Origin: Macrocystis pyrifera
Lineage: Eukaryota; Sar; Phaeophyceae; Laminariales; Laminariaceae
Assembly: GCA_031763025.1 (NCBI GenBank)
Contig: JASSKH010000031.1
Coordinates: forward strand, 4,884,904-4,948,903
Direction: 5' to 3'
DNA: 64,000 nucleotides
Made by a program: the position numbers and the translations under genes. The notes beneath the pieces were generated by a model. It was not told the origin of the DNA and ran no database searches. It saw nothing but the letters and a program-made list of their open reading frames with translations. Shown piece by piece: positions 19,190 to 55,559 of the stretch (positions within the stretch are counted from its first letter, which is position 1; every line of letters starts with the position of its first letter).

Positions 19190-19612
19190 TCGGGGCAGCT
19201 AGATCCCTAACGATTACGATCTGCCCCACTGGTGGATCATGTTTTGTGTCCGACACCGGGTCTTTGCGTACATGTTTGCTGCGTGCTGGATCTATCTGTA
19301 CGATACAGTCCCTGATTATTACGATCTGTCCCACAGGTAGATCATGTTTGTGTACGACACCGAGTCTTTGCGTACATGTTTGCTGCGTGGAGGATCTATC
19401 TGTATGATACAGCTCTTCTTGGCCACGTCCCACAAAGGCACCTAATAGGTAGATGCTCTACAGCAGTAGGCAGATGATCTACAGCAGTGGGCAGATGACC
19501 TGCAGCAGTAGGCAGATGATGTACAGCAGTGGGCAGATGATCTACAGCAGTAGGCAGATGATCTACAGCAGAAGGCAGATGATCTACAGCAGTAGGCAGA
19601 TGATCTACAGTA
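19190..19612 (+). repeat. Two tandem repeats: a 130-bp duplication and a 22-bp array
   Basis: 19190-19410 is a duplication with core GGGTCTTTGCGTACATGTTTG. 19440-19612 is about eight units of GATGATCTACAGCAGTAGGC. Confidence 0.8.
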
Positions 19613-19737
19613 GGCTCTTCACTTGAACACAGTATAGGAGCGCTGTGTATCGCCCAAAAAACTGATTTTGAAAAGACATGTAGGCTCAGGCCGACGAACA
19701 ATATACTATACCAAGGAATAATATAGCAAAACACATT

Positions 19738-19842
19738 GACGGGACCATAGTAAATAGGACCAAATATTGTTAAATAAAATAGGTAAATGTATAGGTTTTT
19801 GTGTGTACGGTAGGTCCTATTTACTATGGCCCCCCGTAATAC
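19738..19842 (+). mobile_element. MITE-1 copy 13
   Basis: Left terminus eroded (ACGGGACCATAG); the right arm TATGGCCCCCCGTAATA is intact. Confidence 0.82.
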
Positions 19843-19871
19843 AGGCATTCCATCGGTATTGGGTATGTAAC

Positions 19872-19957
19872 TCTTTCAACACTGCAGTCCCGTTTGGGGG
19901 ACGAACCACTCTAATTCCAAGTGTATTGTCCTCAAAACGGGACTGCAGCGCTAAAAA
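19872..19957 (+). mobile_element. MITE-3 copy, well preserved
   Basis: Arms CACTGCAGTCCCGTTTGGGG and CTCAAAACGGGACTGCAGCG with centre CTCTAATTCCAAGTG, then CTAAAAAGGG. Confidence 0.75.
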
Positions 19958-20029
19958 GGGTCAAGGAGTCCGGTCAGTCAGAAATATTTGCCTCACGAGG
20001 CAAAAAGAGTGCTTCGTACCTCCATCGGA

Positions 20030-20155
20030 GCACGCTGTCAGATGCGATAGCTCGCGCCAGAGGAGTCATTCAAAAATGCGATATCTCACGCTAGAGGATT
20101 TCTTCACAACTTCGATATCTCGCGGGCCGGAGCAGTCCCTCACAAATTCGATATC
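20030..20155 (+). repeat. Minisatellite with GCGATATCTCGCG-like units
   Basis: Four degenerate units of about 38 bp containing CGATATCTCGCG and GAGGAGTC/TTCACAA. Confidence 0.55.
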
Positions 20156-20214
20156 TGTAGCAGCAGTACAGGCCAAAGACGAGTAGTAGGCCGGAGTCAA
20201 AACCATCGCCGACT

Positions 20215-20515
20215 ACTGCCACCCCCGTCTGTAGAAGTTGGCCACACCAGAAAACGAATCATTAACTTGACGCTGCCATCCATATGAGAGTCCGCCTCGC
20301 AAGAGGTTCTGAGCAGGATGCAGCTCACCCTTCACGCGACACGGACGACGCCTCTCGGGCGCTTCGCGCTTGGTGCAAGCAGTGTCTACTGCTTGGTCGG
20401 TGAAAACCCGACGTGCTCCGTCCCGGCATTGTAGGGATGCCAGGGTCTATGGACATACGACTACGGCCATGCATGACATGAGCGCACACCCCCCTCTCCC
20501 CCCCCCCCCCCCCAC
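20215..20515 (+). repeat. Module A copy
   Basis: CACACCAGAAAACGAATC through GACATGAGCGCACAC plus a C-run. Confidence 0.72.
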
Positions 20516-20904
20516 CCTGTCTGCTTTACCCAAAAAATGCTCTCTGGAACGACAGGCTACTACTGTACTTTTCATTAATTTAAAAGATTTTACTCGCTGA
20601 GCTCTTGGGTCAAACGTCGCCAATATTTTTCAGAAGCGCCAACCCGAGGCGTCACACGTAGCAGACCTCTCCCCCTCCCGTTCACGCTACGGTGTGCGTA
20701 TAGTCGGCGTTTGCTTTTGTCGCACGATGGGGGCAGCCCTTCCTACGCACATCAACTCTCTTAGAACTCGTAGACATTTCAGGTATCAGGTACGTACGTA
20801 CTAGAAGCGTTGACACACCGTACTATGTACTATAACCCCCCCCCCCCCCCCCCTCCCCGAAATTAAGTGACCCCCTCCCCCCCGCCCCCTCCGCGCCCTG
20901 CCCC

Positions 20905-21005
20905 TCATCCGTCTCGAAGGAGATGCGGGGTCAGTGGTCAAACGACTAAAGCAAGCAACAAATGAATACGCCCACCCCCCCGAACCCCCCCCCCCCCCCC
21001 CCCCG
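20905..21005 (+). repeat. Module B copy plus poly(C)
   Basis: CCGTCTCGAAGGAGATGCGG ... AACAAATGAATACGCC, then a C-rich stretch that leads straight into a full module A. Confidence 0.7.
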
Positions 21006-21695
21006 ATATATTATATATGGGTTGGGTTGGCGTCGGTTGGCAACGACACTGTAAAACATGCCGCTCACTACGTGAGCTAGACATCCAGGGTACCGTTTTT
21101 TTTTTTGTTTTTTTTTTTTTTTTTTTTTGGCGGTCGCCCACAGCTGGTCGTCTAGTTAGATCAGAGCCTTTACTCTGCACAAGGGAATTGATCGTATCAC
21201 GTAGTGTTCAAGGTACGGCACCCAAGAGGCAGTTACATAGTACTCCCATTGCTGTCTCTGGAAGTGGCCACACCGGAAATTAAACTAACTCATTGAAGCT
21301 GTCATCCATATGCAAGTCCGCCTCACAAGCGGTTCTTAGTAGGATGCAGCTCATCCTTCATGCAACTCGCCGGACACCTCACGGCGCTTCGCGCTTGGTG
21401 CAAGCAATGTCTGCCTGGTCGGTGAAAACCCGACATGCTCCGTCCCGGCATTGTAGGGATGCGAGGGTCTATGGTCATACGACTACGGCCATGCATGAGA
21501 TCGAGTACATCTCTCCTATCGAGTACACCCCCCCTCTGCCGCCCGACAAATGACTACCTCACGGCGCTTCGCGCTTGGAGCAAGCAATATTTGTCTGGTC
21601 GGTGAAAACCCGACATGCTCCGTCCCGGCATTGTAGGGATGCGAGGGTCTATGGTCATACGGCTACGGCCATGCATGACATTGAGTACACCCCCC
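21003..21695 (+). repeat. Module A, full copy followed by a tandem partial copy
   Basis: The full copy (21003-21533) is the best match to 905-1446. A second 3' part (21544-21695) follows after only a few bases and repeats GGTCGGTGAAAACCCGACAT to GAGTACAC. Confidence 0.8.
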
Positions 21696-22104
21696 TCCGT
21701 GGAACAAGGCGGGGGGGGGAACAATACTTGCTTGCCGCGTCTCCAACAACAAAAAAATCGACGACGAAATAAAGAAATAGGGAGGGGGCAAGGGGGGGTC
21801 TGTTTATAGACCGTGGCCCAGCTTGTCACAAAATGGTTGAAACACACTTGACTTCGAACCCTGAAACCCTGACCTCGGTAGTTTCTCATTTTCTTCTCAA
21901 GAGTTCTCGGGAATTGCTCGGAGTGAAGCCGTCACGAGGGCAATACAGTAGTATGGACCATCAGACCATTTTGTCGAAGCTGTGCCAAGCTGAAACACAC
22001 TACCTACTGATTCACTATTTGCCTAGAAGCAAAGAGAGCGAGCGAGCGAGGAGGGAGGGAAGGGGGGAGGGAGGGCAGTGATCTCCGGTTTTTGGCTCGG
22101 CAGC

Positions 22105-47241
<25,137 letters not shown>

Positions 47242-47715
47242 GGCGAGGCCGATTGCTGTATGCTGCGGCGACGCTGCCTTGGTTAGTGTACAAGTCACGA
47301 ACTGCTGTAGCCTGCGCCTAAACCTGCGGTGGAAACCAGAAACTTGAAAACAAATGGTTGATACATACTGCAGTTCACTTCGGATTGGTCAATATTCCTC
47401 CGTGTTGCCCTCGAAACGACACCAACTTACGGTTACAAGTTGCAAGGTTGGCGGTATGTACACATGTCACACCATGTACTATGTACCGACGTTACGACTT
47501 TACTATGCTATGTACGACGTTACCAGATACCTGGTATACGTTTTGCACACTCCCAGGTAGTAGGTCACCAGCAATTCCGTCAACGTTGCAGAGTTACAAA
47601 GCACACTCGATCGAGTGTACGTGTACTAATATCATACCTGGTACCTGGTAATAATTCAGGGCCAATAATTAATATTATGCATTTTTTTTGTTTGAACGAT
47701 GCTTCGCCACGGCAT

Positions 47716-48055
47716 CCCCGGTGGCTTGGTATTAATAGGTGGTCCGCGTGCCTGTCAAGATCAATTTCGTGGGTTCAAGTCCCACCGAGTGCATGCTCAT
47801 CGGGACTTTTTCTTGCATAAAAATTGATAAGCGGAAAGCGCGAAAGCGTGAGTTGGCTACATTCGATGAAAATCGATGAGCAGTGGGAATGCTGAACCCT
47901 ATGCGCGACAAAAAATAAAGGCACGTACCGGGGGGGAGAATGGACGACACTTGTGACCACGGCATGTCCAGAAGATCGTCGAGGGTAAAACCTCCTACGA
48001 GTGGGCTGGGAAGTAAAAGTGATGGATAAAAAAAAAATAATAATAATAATAATAG
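47716..48055 (+). mobile_element. SINE-1, best complete copy
   Basis: Head GCATCCCCGGTGGCTTGG with A box, consensus B box GGTTCAAGTCC at about 47773, a 3' body ending AGTAAAAGTGATGG, and a tail of A10 plus (TAA)n. It reads GGTATTAATAGG at 47729-47739 where other copies read GGTAGG. Confidence 0.87.
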
Positions 48056-50576
48056 CATTGTTGTATTGTATTGCGTCGTACCAAGTATTCTATTAATCAG
48101 TAATGAGTTGTTTCTTCACCGGACAGTCGGATCCGACAGGCACAAACTGAAATTCCAAAACAGAAACCCTGTTATTAACTGTGTAGTTGACACTGCTGTG
48201 AGGATATAAAAGGAACACGAACACATGAATAATATTTATACAGCGTGGACCCTCTCCTTCCTCATTCGCATCAATCATCACCGCTCGACGAGACGGCACG
48301 AGGAAAGCCTAACGAAATAAAAAACACGTCGCTGCACAAGCTCCGTGCAGCAAGTCACGAAAATAATGGTTATAAATTTTGTTGCGGATTGTCGACCCAT
48401 CACTTGTTTGTAAAGTACTACCCAAAATATCACCCATCATCACGTAGCGGAACGGCACACCACCCACAAAAGAGCTATATCGAAAGATGAAACTGTAGGC
48501 CCCTTTGCACGACACGCAGCGGACTGTAAAATCATTCGAAAGACTATAATAATAATCTGCTGCTAATGGCTGCAGGCCAATGTTTGCATGACACGCGGCG
48601 GACTCTGCATATTATTGTTAATGCGAAAGATGATATAGTAGGCCCTTGGCATCACATACAGGGGACTCTAAAGAATTATCTACTATTATTTAATATGACA
48701 CGTCCGCCGAGATCTATCTCATGTTTCTCGTTGCGGGAACATGCAATCCCACACGATTACGTACCGACCGGGTAAAATACTTTATCCTCCATGCCCCAGC
48801 CAAAAATCAACGACGACGGCAACAACACGCAACACACATTAATTTGGTGCAAAAAATCACCTCAGAGTCTCCCTTCTTCGTTGAAACCTCCCTCACCCCG
48901 CCCCCGCCACGCCTCGCGTTCCATATGAAAAACCGCAGCAGGCCTCTATTATGTCCCTTCTCCAGTACCCCCCGTCCTCCCCCCTCCTGATGGATCAAGA
49001 AATAGAGTGCCCCCCCTGTACCTTGCCCAAGCCCCCCCCCGGGCCATGAAGGACCAAGCAACCTCCAATCAATTGTATTGATTAGCGGAAGTTTAGACCA
49101 AACTAGAAAAAGGCCTCTTCAACCATTCCTTCCTACTCTTACTGCTTTGCGTTGCTTTTCTAGAGAAATCGAGCAAGAAAGGTCATCGAACCGAAACCAA
49201 CAGCAGCAAAACAACTGCTAGTTTCTTTCCAATCAAATCCAATCACGCACTTATTCCCTGCTTTTATTTGCTTAGAGGTCGACATCGGCCAACAACAAAA
49301 CCAAAACAAATAAAATCAAACTAACGACAGCAGAAGAGGTGCCGATCTGTCTAAAACCCGTCAATTGGTTACGTAGTTTAGTTCCAAGAACGCCATCCTC
49401 CCCCACCTCTACCCTGTTGAGTTATGTTTCTCGTTCTACCCATTAAAGCGAGGTGGCGCGTTCTCTTTCTCGCATGTGCCCTCCCCCCCCCCCCCCCCCT
49501 GTCCAGACATCCCTCCGCCACGTTCCCCAACAGCCACCCAGACATTAGGCCAAGAGCATACTGCACAGAGAAATCACCACCGCCGTCGCCATGACCGCCA
49601 CACCTATTACCATCCTGACCATCACTAGCCTTGTTCCGAACCCCTCCCGATCCAATAACTCCCCTGGTTTCGATGCCCGGCGGCGTATCAAAACCCGAAG
49701 CCCTCCTGGCCTCGATGCCGGGCACCTTATCACCGCGCTCCATTGGCCACAACGACGCAAGCAACGACAATGCTGACACTGCACCCACCTACACTTGGTA
49801 TGGGATTCAACAGAAAAAAATCAAACCGGTATGGGCTGTGACGGTAAAAAAAGCGCGTTTATTTGTTTGCTCTCATAATAGCCCGCAAGGCGCCAACGAG
49901 GTAACACGGGGAGTTTCTATGCATGGGAGCGCAGCGCGCGGGGGGGGGAGTACGTGCCCCCCGGGTCGATCGACCCGCAATATTTTTCATGTAAAAAACA
50001 CACACACGCTGCTGTGTTTGTTGTGGTGGCGATAAGGCAGGCGACGTCAAGTGGCTTGAACATTTTCAGCATGGGCCGTTGTAACCATATATACCTCCAC
50101 CAGACAAACGGGAGAGGGGGAGGCTAGAGGGGTGGCAATGGGAGCGGAGAGGGAGGGGAGGACTTGGTAGAGAGAGAAAGATAGATACCCTTGTCCAAAA
50201 ACGCATGTGCTCAGATGCATGCAGTCAAATTTCGTTCAAGAAGAAGCGACCAATAGTTTTACCGCAGAGGATTCCTTTCTTCCATCCTTCTTGCTCTCTC
50301 CATGACGGCTTTTCTTCCGCTATAAAACGAACATCACACACGAAATGGGGCACATTACCATCCCACCCGGGCACCGAACGCACGACAACGAACGCACGAC
50401 TAAGGTAGGAACCCCCCCCCCCCCCCCCCCCCCCGCCCCCCTCTAACTCCACCTCCCCAACCGTAGCCACAAGCCCGATTGTCTAGATGCCTTCCCTCCC
50501 CCTCCACCCTCCTCCCCTCAAACGCAAAGGGCCTCCACATGCGGCATCCAAGATAAAAAAAGGTATTCACCCCCCC

Positions 50577-50612
50577 GCTCCACCACCACCACCACCACCA
50601 CCACCACCACCC
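50577..50612 (+). repeat. CAC microsatellite
   Basis: About ten CAC units. Similar CAC stretches occur at 51418-51460, 51918-51975 and 52985-53010, around TPI exon copies. Confidence 0.85.
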
Positions 50613-50682
50613 GCAAATAACGCCTCCAAAAAAAAATTCAAGGAGAGTGATTCCACGCAATGCAACCGTTACTACGACGGTT

Positions 50683-50819
50683 TCAAGCGCTAACCGCGGA
50701 CTTGAAACCGACGATGCGGGCGAATTTGTCCGCGACAAGCGAGGCTCCGCCGACCAGGGCACCGTCGATGTCGGGGCAGGCCATGAGCTCGTCTACTGTC
50801 TCGGGCGTTACGGAACCGC
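50683..50819 (-). CDS. TPI: TPI last exon
   Basis: Phase 1 in, acceptor [43 protein letters not shown], stop TGA at 50683-50685. G/C-rich tracts lie just upstream in sense. Confidence 0.96.
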
Positions 50820-53800
50820 CTGCGGTTACCCGGGAGTTGCGGGTAGGGGGGGGTCGGAAGGACGGGGAGGGGAGGGGGCGCGTATTGTGGGGAGAGGGGG
50901 GTCAAACGGACACGTCGACGCATGCTATGTAACGGTGCTATGTTTATGAGGCTTCTCACTTGAAAAGCCCTGTATATCACCCAAAAAAACGGACTCAAGA
51001 AAAAGTGTACACTTACTAAACCGATGCGCAATCCCATGGCGTAGGTCTATGTTGAAACACAGTTAAAAAACTAAAACGATATTCCCAGCGATATCGGGTA
51101 GCCCCTTAGTTGAGAAGCCCAAACAGTCAGAACTTATCTTGGCCAAAATGTGCTATGCCCCTACATCGTAAAAACGCCTCCGTCGTTCAAATAGTTGGCT
51201 GGCATTATAGTTACTGTAGTCGCAACGGGTATGCTTCGTACAGGACGGCGGCATCGGAACTGGGGAGGAAGGGGGCGTATTGAGGGGGGGACACGATGCA
51301 GCAGTGAGCACGTCGTTGAATCGTCACCTCTTTTTTTTCTCCGCAATAAAGATGCCTGGCACTAGTTAATGTGGAACCATTTGTTGTAGAAGCTGGGCCG
51401 AGTCGAACGTTCTACTGACTACCTCCACCGCCACCGCCACCACCACAACCACCATCACCATTAACCCTCTTGTGAATTTCAGAGAGCAAGATTGGCGATA
51501 ACAATTGACGGATGAAGCAACCACCGTGGCCACTGCATGGTTGGGGGACGACACAATGGTTGGTGTCCGAGTTGCAACGGTTGAATGCAAGGAGTCGTAC
51601 GGCACGGGCGCGACATGACCCTGCTCGTATTGCTGGGCGTTCACGCTGCTCCCTACATGGTTGATAACTCCAAAGGCGGAAGGTACCAACCTTTGTCTTG
51701 GTCGCTACTTCTATCTACACACCCAATGGGGGGCAAACTTATCTCTTGACACACACCGTACTGCGTCCCGACCCCGTCAGTCGCCACGCCCACCTTACTT
51801 TCTGCGCCAGCGAAGACACCACGATCCATCCCGACATCAACCCCAAGAATCTTCCCCAGTACCTCAACTACTGCATGAGGCACTACTGACATAACTATCT
51901 AACCTATCAAAACTCGCCCATCCCCACCACCACCACCACCACCACCATCACCACCATGAAAAGCAACACCACCACCGCCACGTACCATCACCAAAAACAC
52001 AAATAGGCTCTGATCCATGAAATGCTCACCATCATTTTCGCCACACATTCATACTTTATTCGTGTTTTTTTCGCATGCTGGTATGCTCGACATATGTTTC
52101 AAGAGTGCCTGCCCACTGTAGTAGAGGCGAATTTGAGGTGAATTCGCAGAAAACAAAACACGGGGGCATCTTGGTGAAAAAACACGCGAAATTCCATTAT
52201 TACGGGGGACCATAGTAAACAGGACATACGGTATACACACAAAAATACATATAAATACAACTATAATTACGATTTTTGAGGTCGTTGTCACTTGCTAGCT
52301 CTTGGCAGACAGACCGACTGATAGACAGCTCTTCGCAAACAGCCCCCTTCTTCTTTGAAACAGCCGAACAGCCAAACAACCTTTCTTCCTTCTTTGAAAC
52401 AGCCGAACAACAGCCAAACAACCTTTCTTCTTTCTTCTTCGCCAAAGTCACGTGTCGATCTGCTGTTTCAGTGCGCGAAATGGTACTGGCCGAAATCAAT
52501 TGGAAATCGAACCAGCTGTAAGTATTATCGTCTCGTCGAACCTGGTGGCATCCAGGGGAGTATTTACCTATTTTTGCTAACAATATATGGTCCCATTTAC
52601 TATGGTCCCCCGTAATAATAGCCTAACTCGCACCAACTGGCAACAAAAATTCGCCAAAAAAAAAAAAAAATGGTCTCTATAGTGCCGATTGAGCGAGTAG
52701 TGCCGGCTGCCCTGTATAGTGCCGGTGAAATCGCATGACAGAGATGGGATTAACCAGTGCGGCAGTCAGTATGGGGAGTAGTCAATGCCGGTTGCCACCA
52801 TTACGGGGGGGTCTATAGTTAACAGGACCTATGGCATACATAAAAACCTATATATTTAGGTATTTTTACTCACAATATTTGGTCCTGTTTACTATGGTTC
52901 CCCGTAATACCAATATTGCCGGTTTTGTTGTCTGGTGCATACCGGCACTATATAGGGACCATCACTACGTTGGGGGGAAAAGTCCGTAATTACCACCACC
53001 ACCACCACCACCGCCACAGCTACCATCAATCCCTTTCTCCCTCTCACCGTACTGTATCCTGACCCCGTCAGCCACCGTGTCGCCGTACTTCTCCGACAGC
53101 AAAGACCGGACGTACGCGTGTACCCCTTGAGCGTCAGCCGGGGTGGCGGTCAGTCCAGTGCCGATCGCCCAGACCTGTCGACCAAAAAATACGACAAAAA
53201 AAAACGGACAGAACAAGAAACGGGGAAACAAAAACAAAAAAATGAGAAACAGAAACAGAGAGAAATGAACAACCAAACAAGCATACAAACAAACACACAA
53301 ACAGGTAGGGGTACTGTGCACTGGGGAGGAGGAAAAGGAGGAGGGGGGGGGGGGGGGGGGGGGGGGGGGTTCCACGATCTTTCACGAGGGCTCTTTCAGT
53401 TGTTGGGGTGGCGGTCAGACCGGTTCCGATCGCCCAGAGACCTGTTGACAACTGCACAAAACACAAACCGGACAGCGGAGAACGAGAAACAACGAGAAAC
53501 AGACAGAAACGCCAACAAACAAACAATCAAACAACCAGATAGGGGTATCGTGCATCGTGCATCGTGCATCGGGGAGGAGGAGGAAGAGGGGGAGGGAGGG
53601 GGGGCGGGGTCCATATTCGTATTTTTTTCGGGGGTTTTCAGCTGTTGAGGAGGCCATCAGACCGGTTCCGATCGCCCACACCCCGTCGACAATGACCGAG
53701 AAACACGATGAAAAAATAAACGCCGAAACAAGCAAAAAAGCAAACAACGAGATTTTTTTTTTTGTTGCAACACTTCGCTGTCGGTATTTGCAAATATCGC

Positions 53801-55500
53801 CGACGGTATTTGCAACATCACTGTCGGCATTTACAATTTTTCGTCGCCCCGAGTTCAGAAAACAAATGATGACGTCAACTAGTAATTCATCTGGGGTCGT
53901 CATGCGCCGTGAGCTCGGTCTCTGCCTCCTCCCAAGCCCCTGCCGCTGTCGGTATATGCAAAGTATTGCTGTCGGTATTTGGAATGTCGCGGGCGGTATT
54001 CGCAATGCCGCTGTCGGTATGATATGTACAACGTCGTTGTCGGTATCTTCAGTATCGCTGATAGTATTTGCAAGTTTTGCTGTCGGTATTGGGGATGTCG
54101 TTGTTGGTATATGCAATGCCGGTGTCGGTACGTGCAACGTCGATGTCGGTATCTGCAATATCGCTGTCGGTATTTGGAAGTTTTGCTGTCGGTATTTGGA
54201 GCGTCGTTGTTGGTATTTGCAACGCCGCTGTCGGTATGTGCAACATCGTTGTCGGTGTTGCAATTATCGCTGTCGGTAGTTGCAAGCCGCTGTCGGTATG
54301 TCCAACGTCGTTGTCAGTATGTCGGTATTTGCAAGTTTTGCTGTCGGTATTTGGAATGTCGTTGTTGGTATTTTGAAACGCTGCTGTCGGTAAGCGCAAC
54401 GTCGTTGTCGCTATTTGCAATTATCGCTGTCGGTGTGGCTCACCGGCTCGTAAGCGATGACGATTTTGTCCATCTCCTCTGCCGATACGCCGGCCAGGTC
54501 CTTGCCCAGCTGGACCGCGCAGATCTGCAATTTGCGCGGGTATTTATAGGCGGAAAGTCACGACGACAAAAAAAAAACGCCCCATGAGACGTACATGTAG
54601 GAACACGAACGTAGCAGCAGCGTCAGCGAAGATAACGGGAATGGCGTGGGGCGGAGTGAAGTAGATGGGGGGCGAGGGATGGGCGCGGGGGGGGGGCGAA
54701 AGGTATGACGACCCTGCCATCACAAAAAAGTAGACATTTTTTTTTTCACCAGTGGAACCAATTTTGCGCTGGTTAATGTCACATAAAACAAACAACACCG
54801 GTACTATGTGCTACCCTTTCGCTCGTGCGACTATCGCTGCTTCTCCTCCTACCCCCTCGACCCCTTCCCTCCAAACCTCCGCTCCCCCAACCACAACAAT
54901 TGAGACCCCTCCGGTTCCCCTGTCCCTTTCTCAAACATACCTCCTTGTTAAGTCCCGCTTCGTACTCCTCCTTGCTCTCTCCGATGCAGAGGATGGGCTT
55001 CAGCCCCGCGTCCAGCACCTTGCGCACCTTTTAATCGTCGAAAAACAACGAATTACGTTTGTCGTGCGTGCACCCGTTTAAAAAAAAAAACGCAGCCACA
55101 ATAAAAAAAAATTAAAAAGTTGACCTATCGACAACGTGGGGAGCGAAACTCATGACGTCACACACAGTAAAGCTCTGGCCGTACATGCAAAAGGACCGTT
55201 CGGGTATAAATGTGAAAGCCAAGCGGTCCTTGCATTTTCGGGCAGAGTTGAGTTGGCGGTTTCAACGCTGCCGTTCTCGAACAGTGGCCGCAGAGGATGT
55301 ATCTACGTGCCCCCCCCCCCTCCCCCCCTCAGGAAGGGGATAAGATTAGCAGAAAGTTTCCATGTAATATATGGAAACAACGTAATGAGCGCCCGAATGT
55401 TGGAGGTGTCTCTACCAGGAGTTAGGAACGGTGCTCCGTCTCGAAAGAGATGCGTGGTCAATGGTCAAATGACTAGGGCAAGCAACAAAAGAGTACGCCC

Positions 55501-55559
<59 letters not shown>

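Larger units (their letters stand above)
17922..22104. other. Convergent intergenic region between the kinase and FNR
   Basis: No coding sequence that I can support. It holds a SINE-2 remnant, minisatellites, two MITE-type elements and modules A and B. An AATAAA-like string near 18437 is a possible kinase polyadenylation signal, but it is 518 nt after the stop and unproven. Confidence 0.6.
47242..50682. other. Intergenic region between FNR and TPI
   Basis: Should contain the FNR promoter and TPI terminator, but I recognise no element. It holds one full SINE-1 (47716-48055). 48.06-50.6 kb is low-repeat sequence with no ORF that I can support. Confidence 0.6.

Noticed and set aside
50683-50819. 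TPI-GAPDH fusion known from stramenopile mitochondria
   Set aside because: The TPI frame ends with a TGA after VGFKSAVSA and no GAPDH sequence follows.
53395-53692. Alternative (mutually exclusive) TPI exons
   Set aside because: One copy is frameshifted with an early stop and the other has lost its acceptor; both are truncated.
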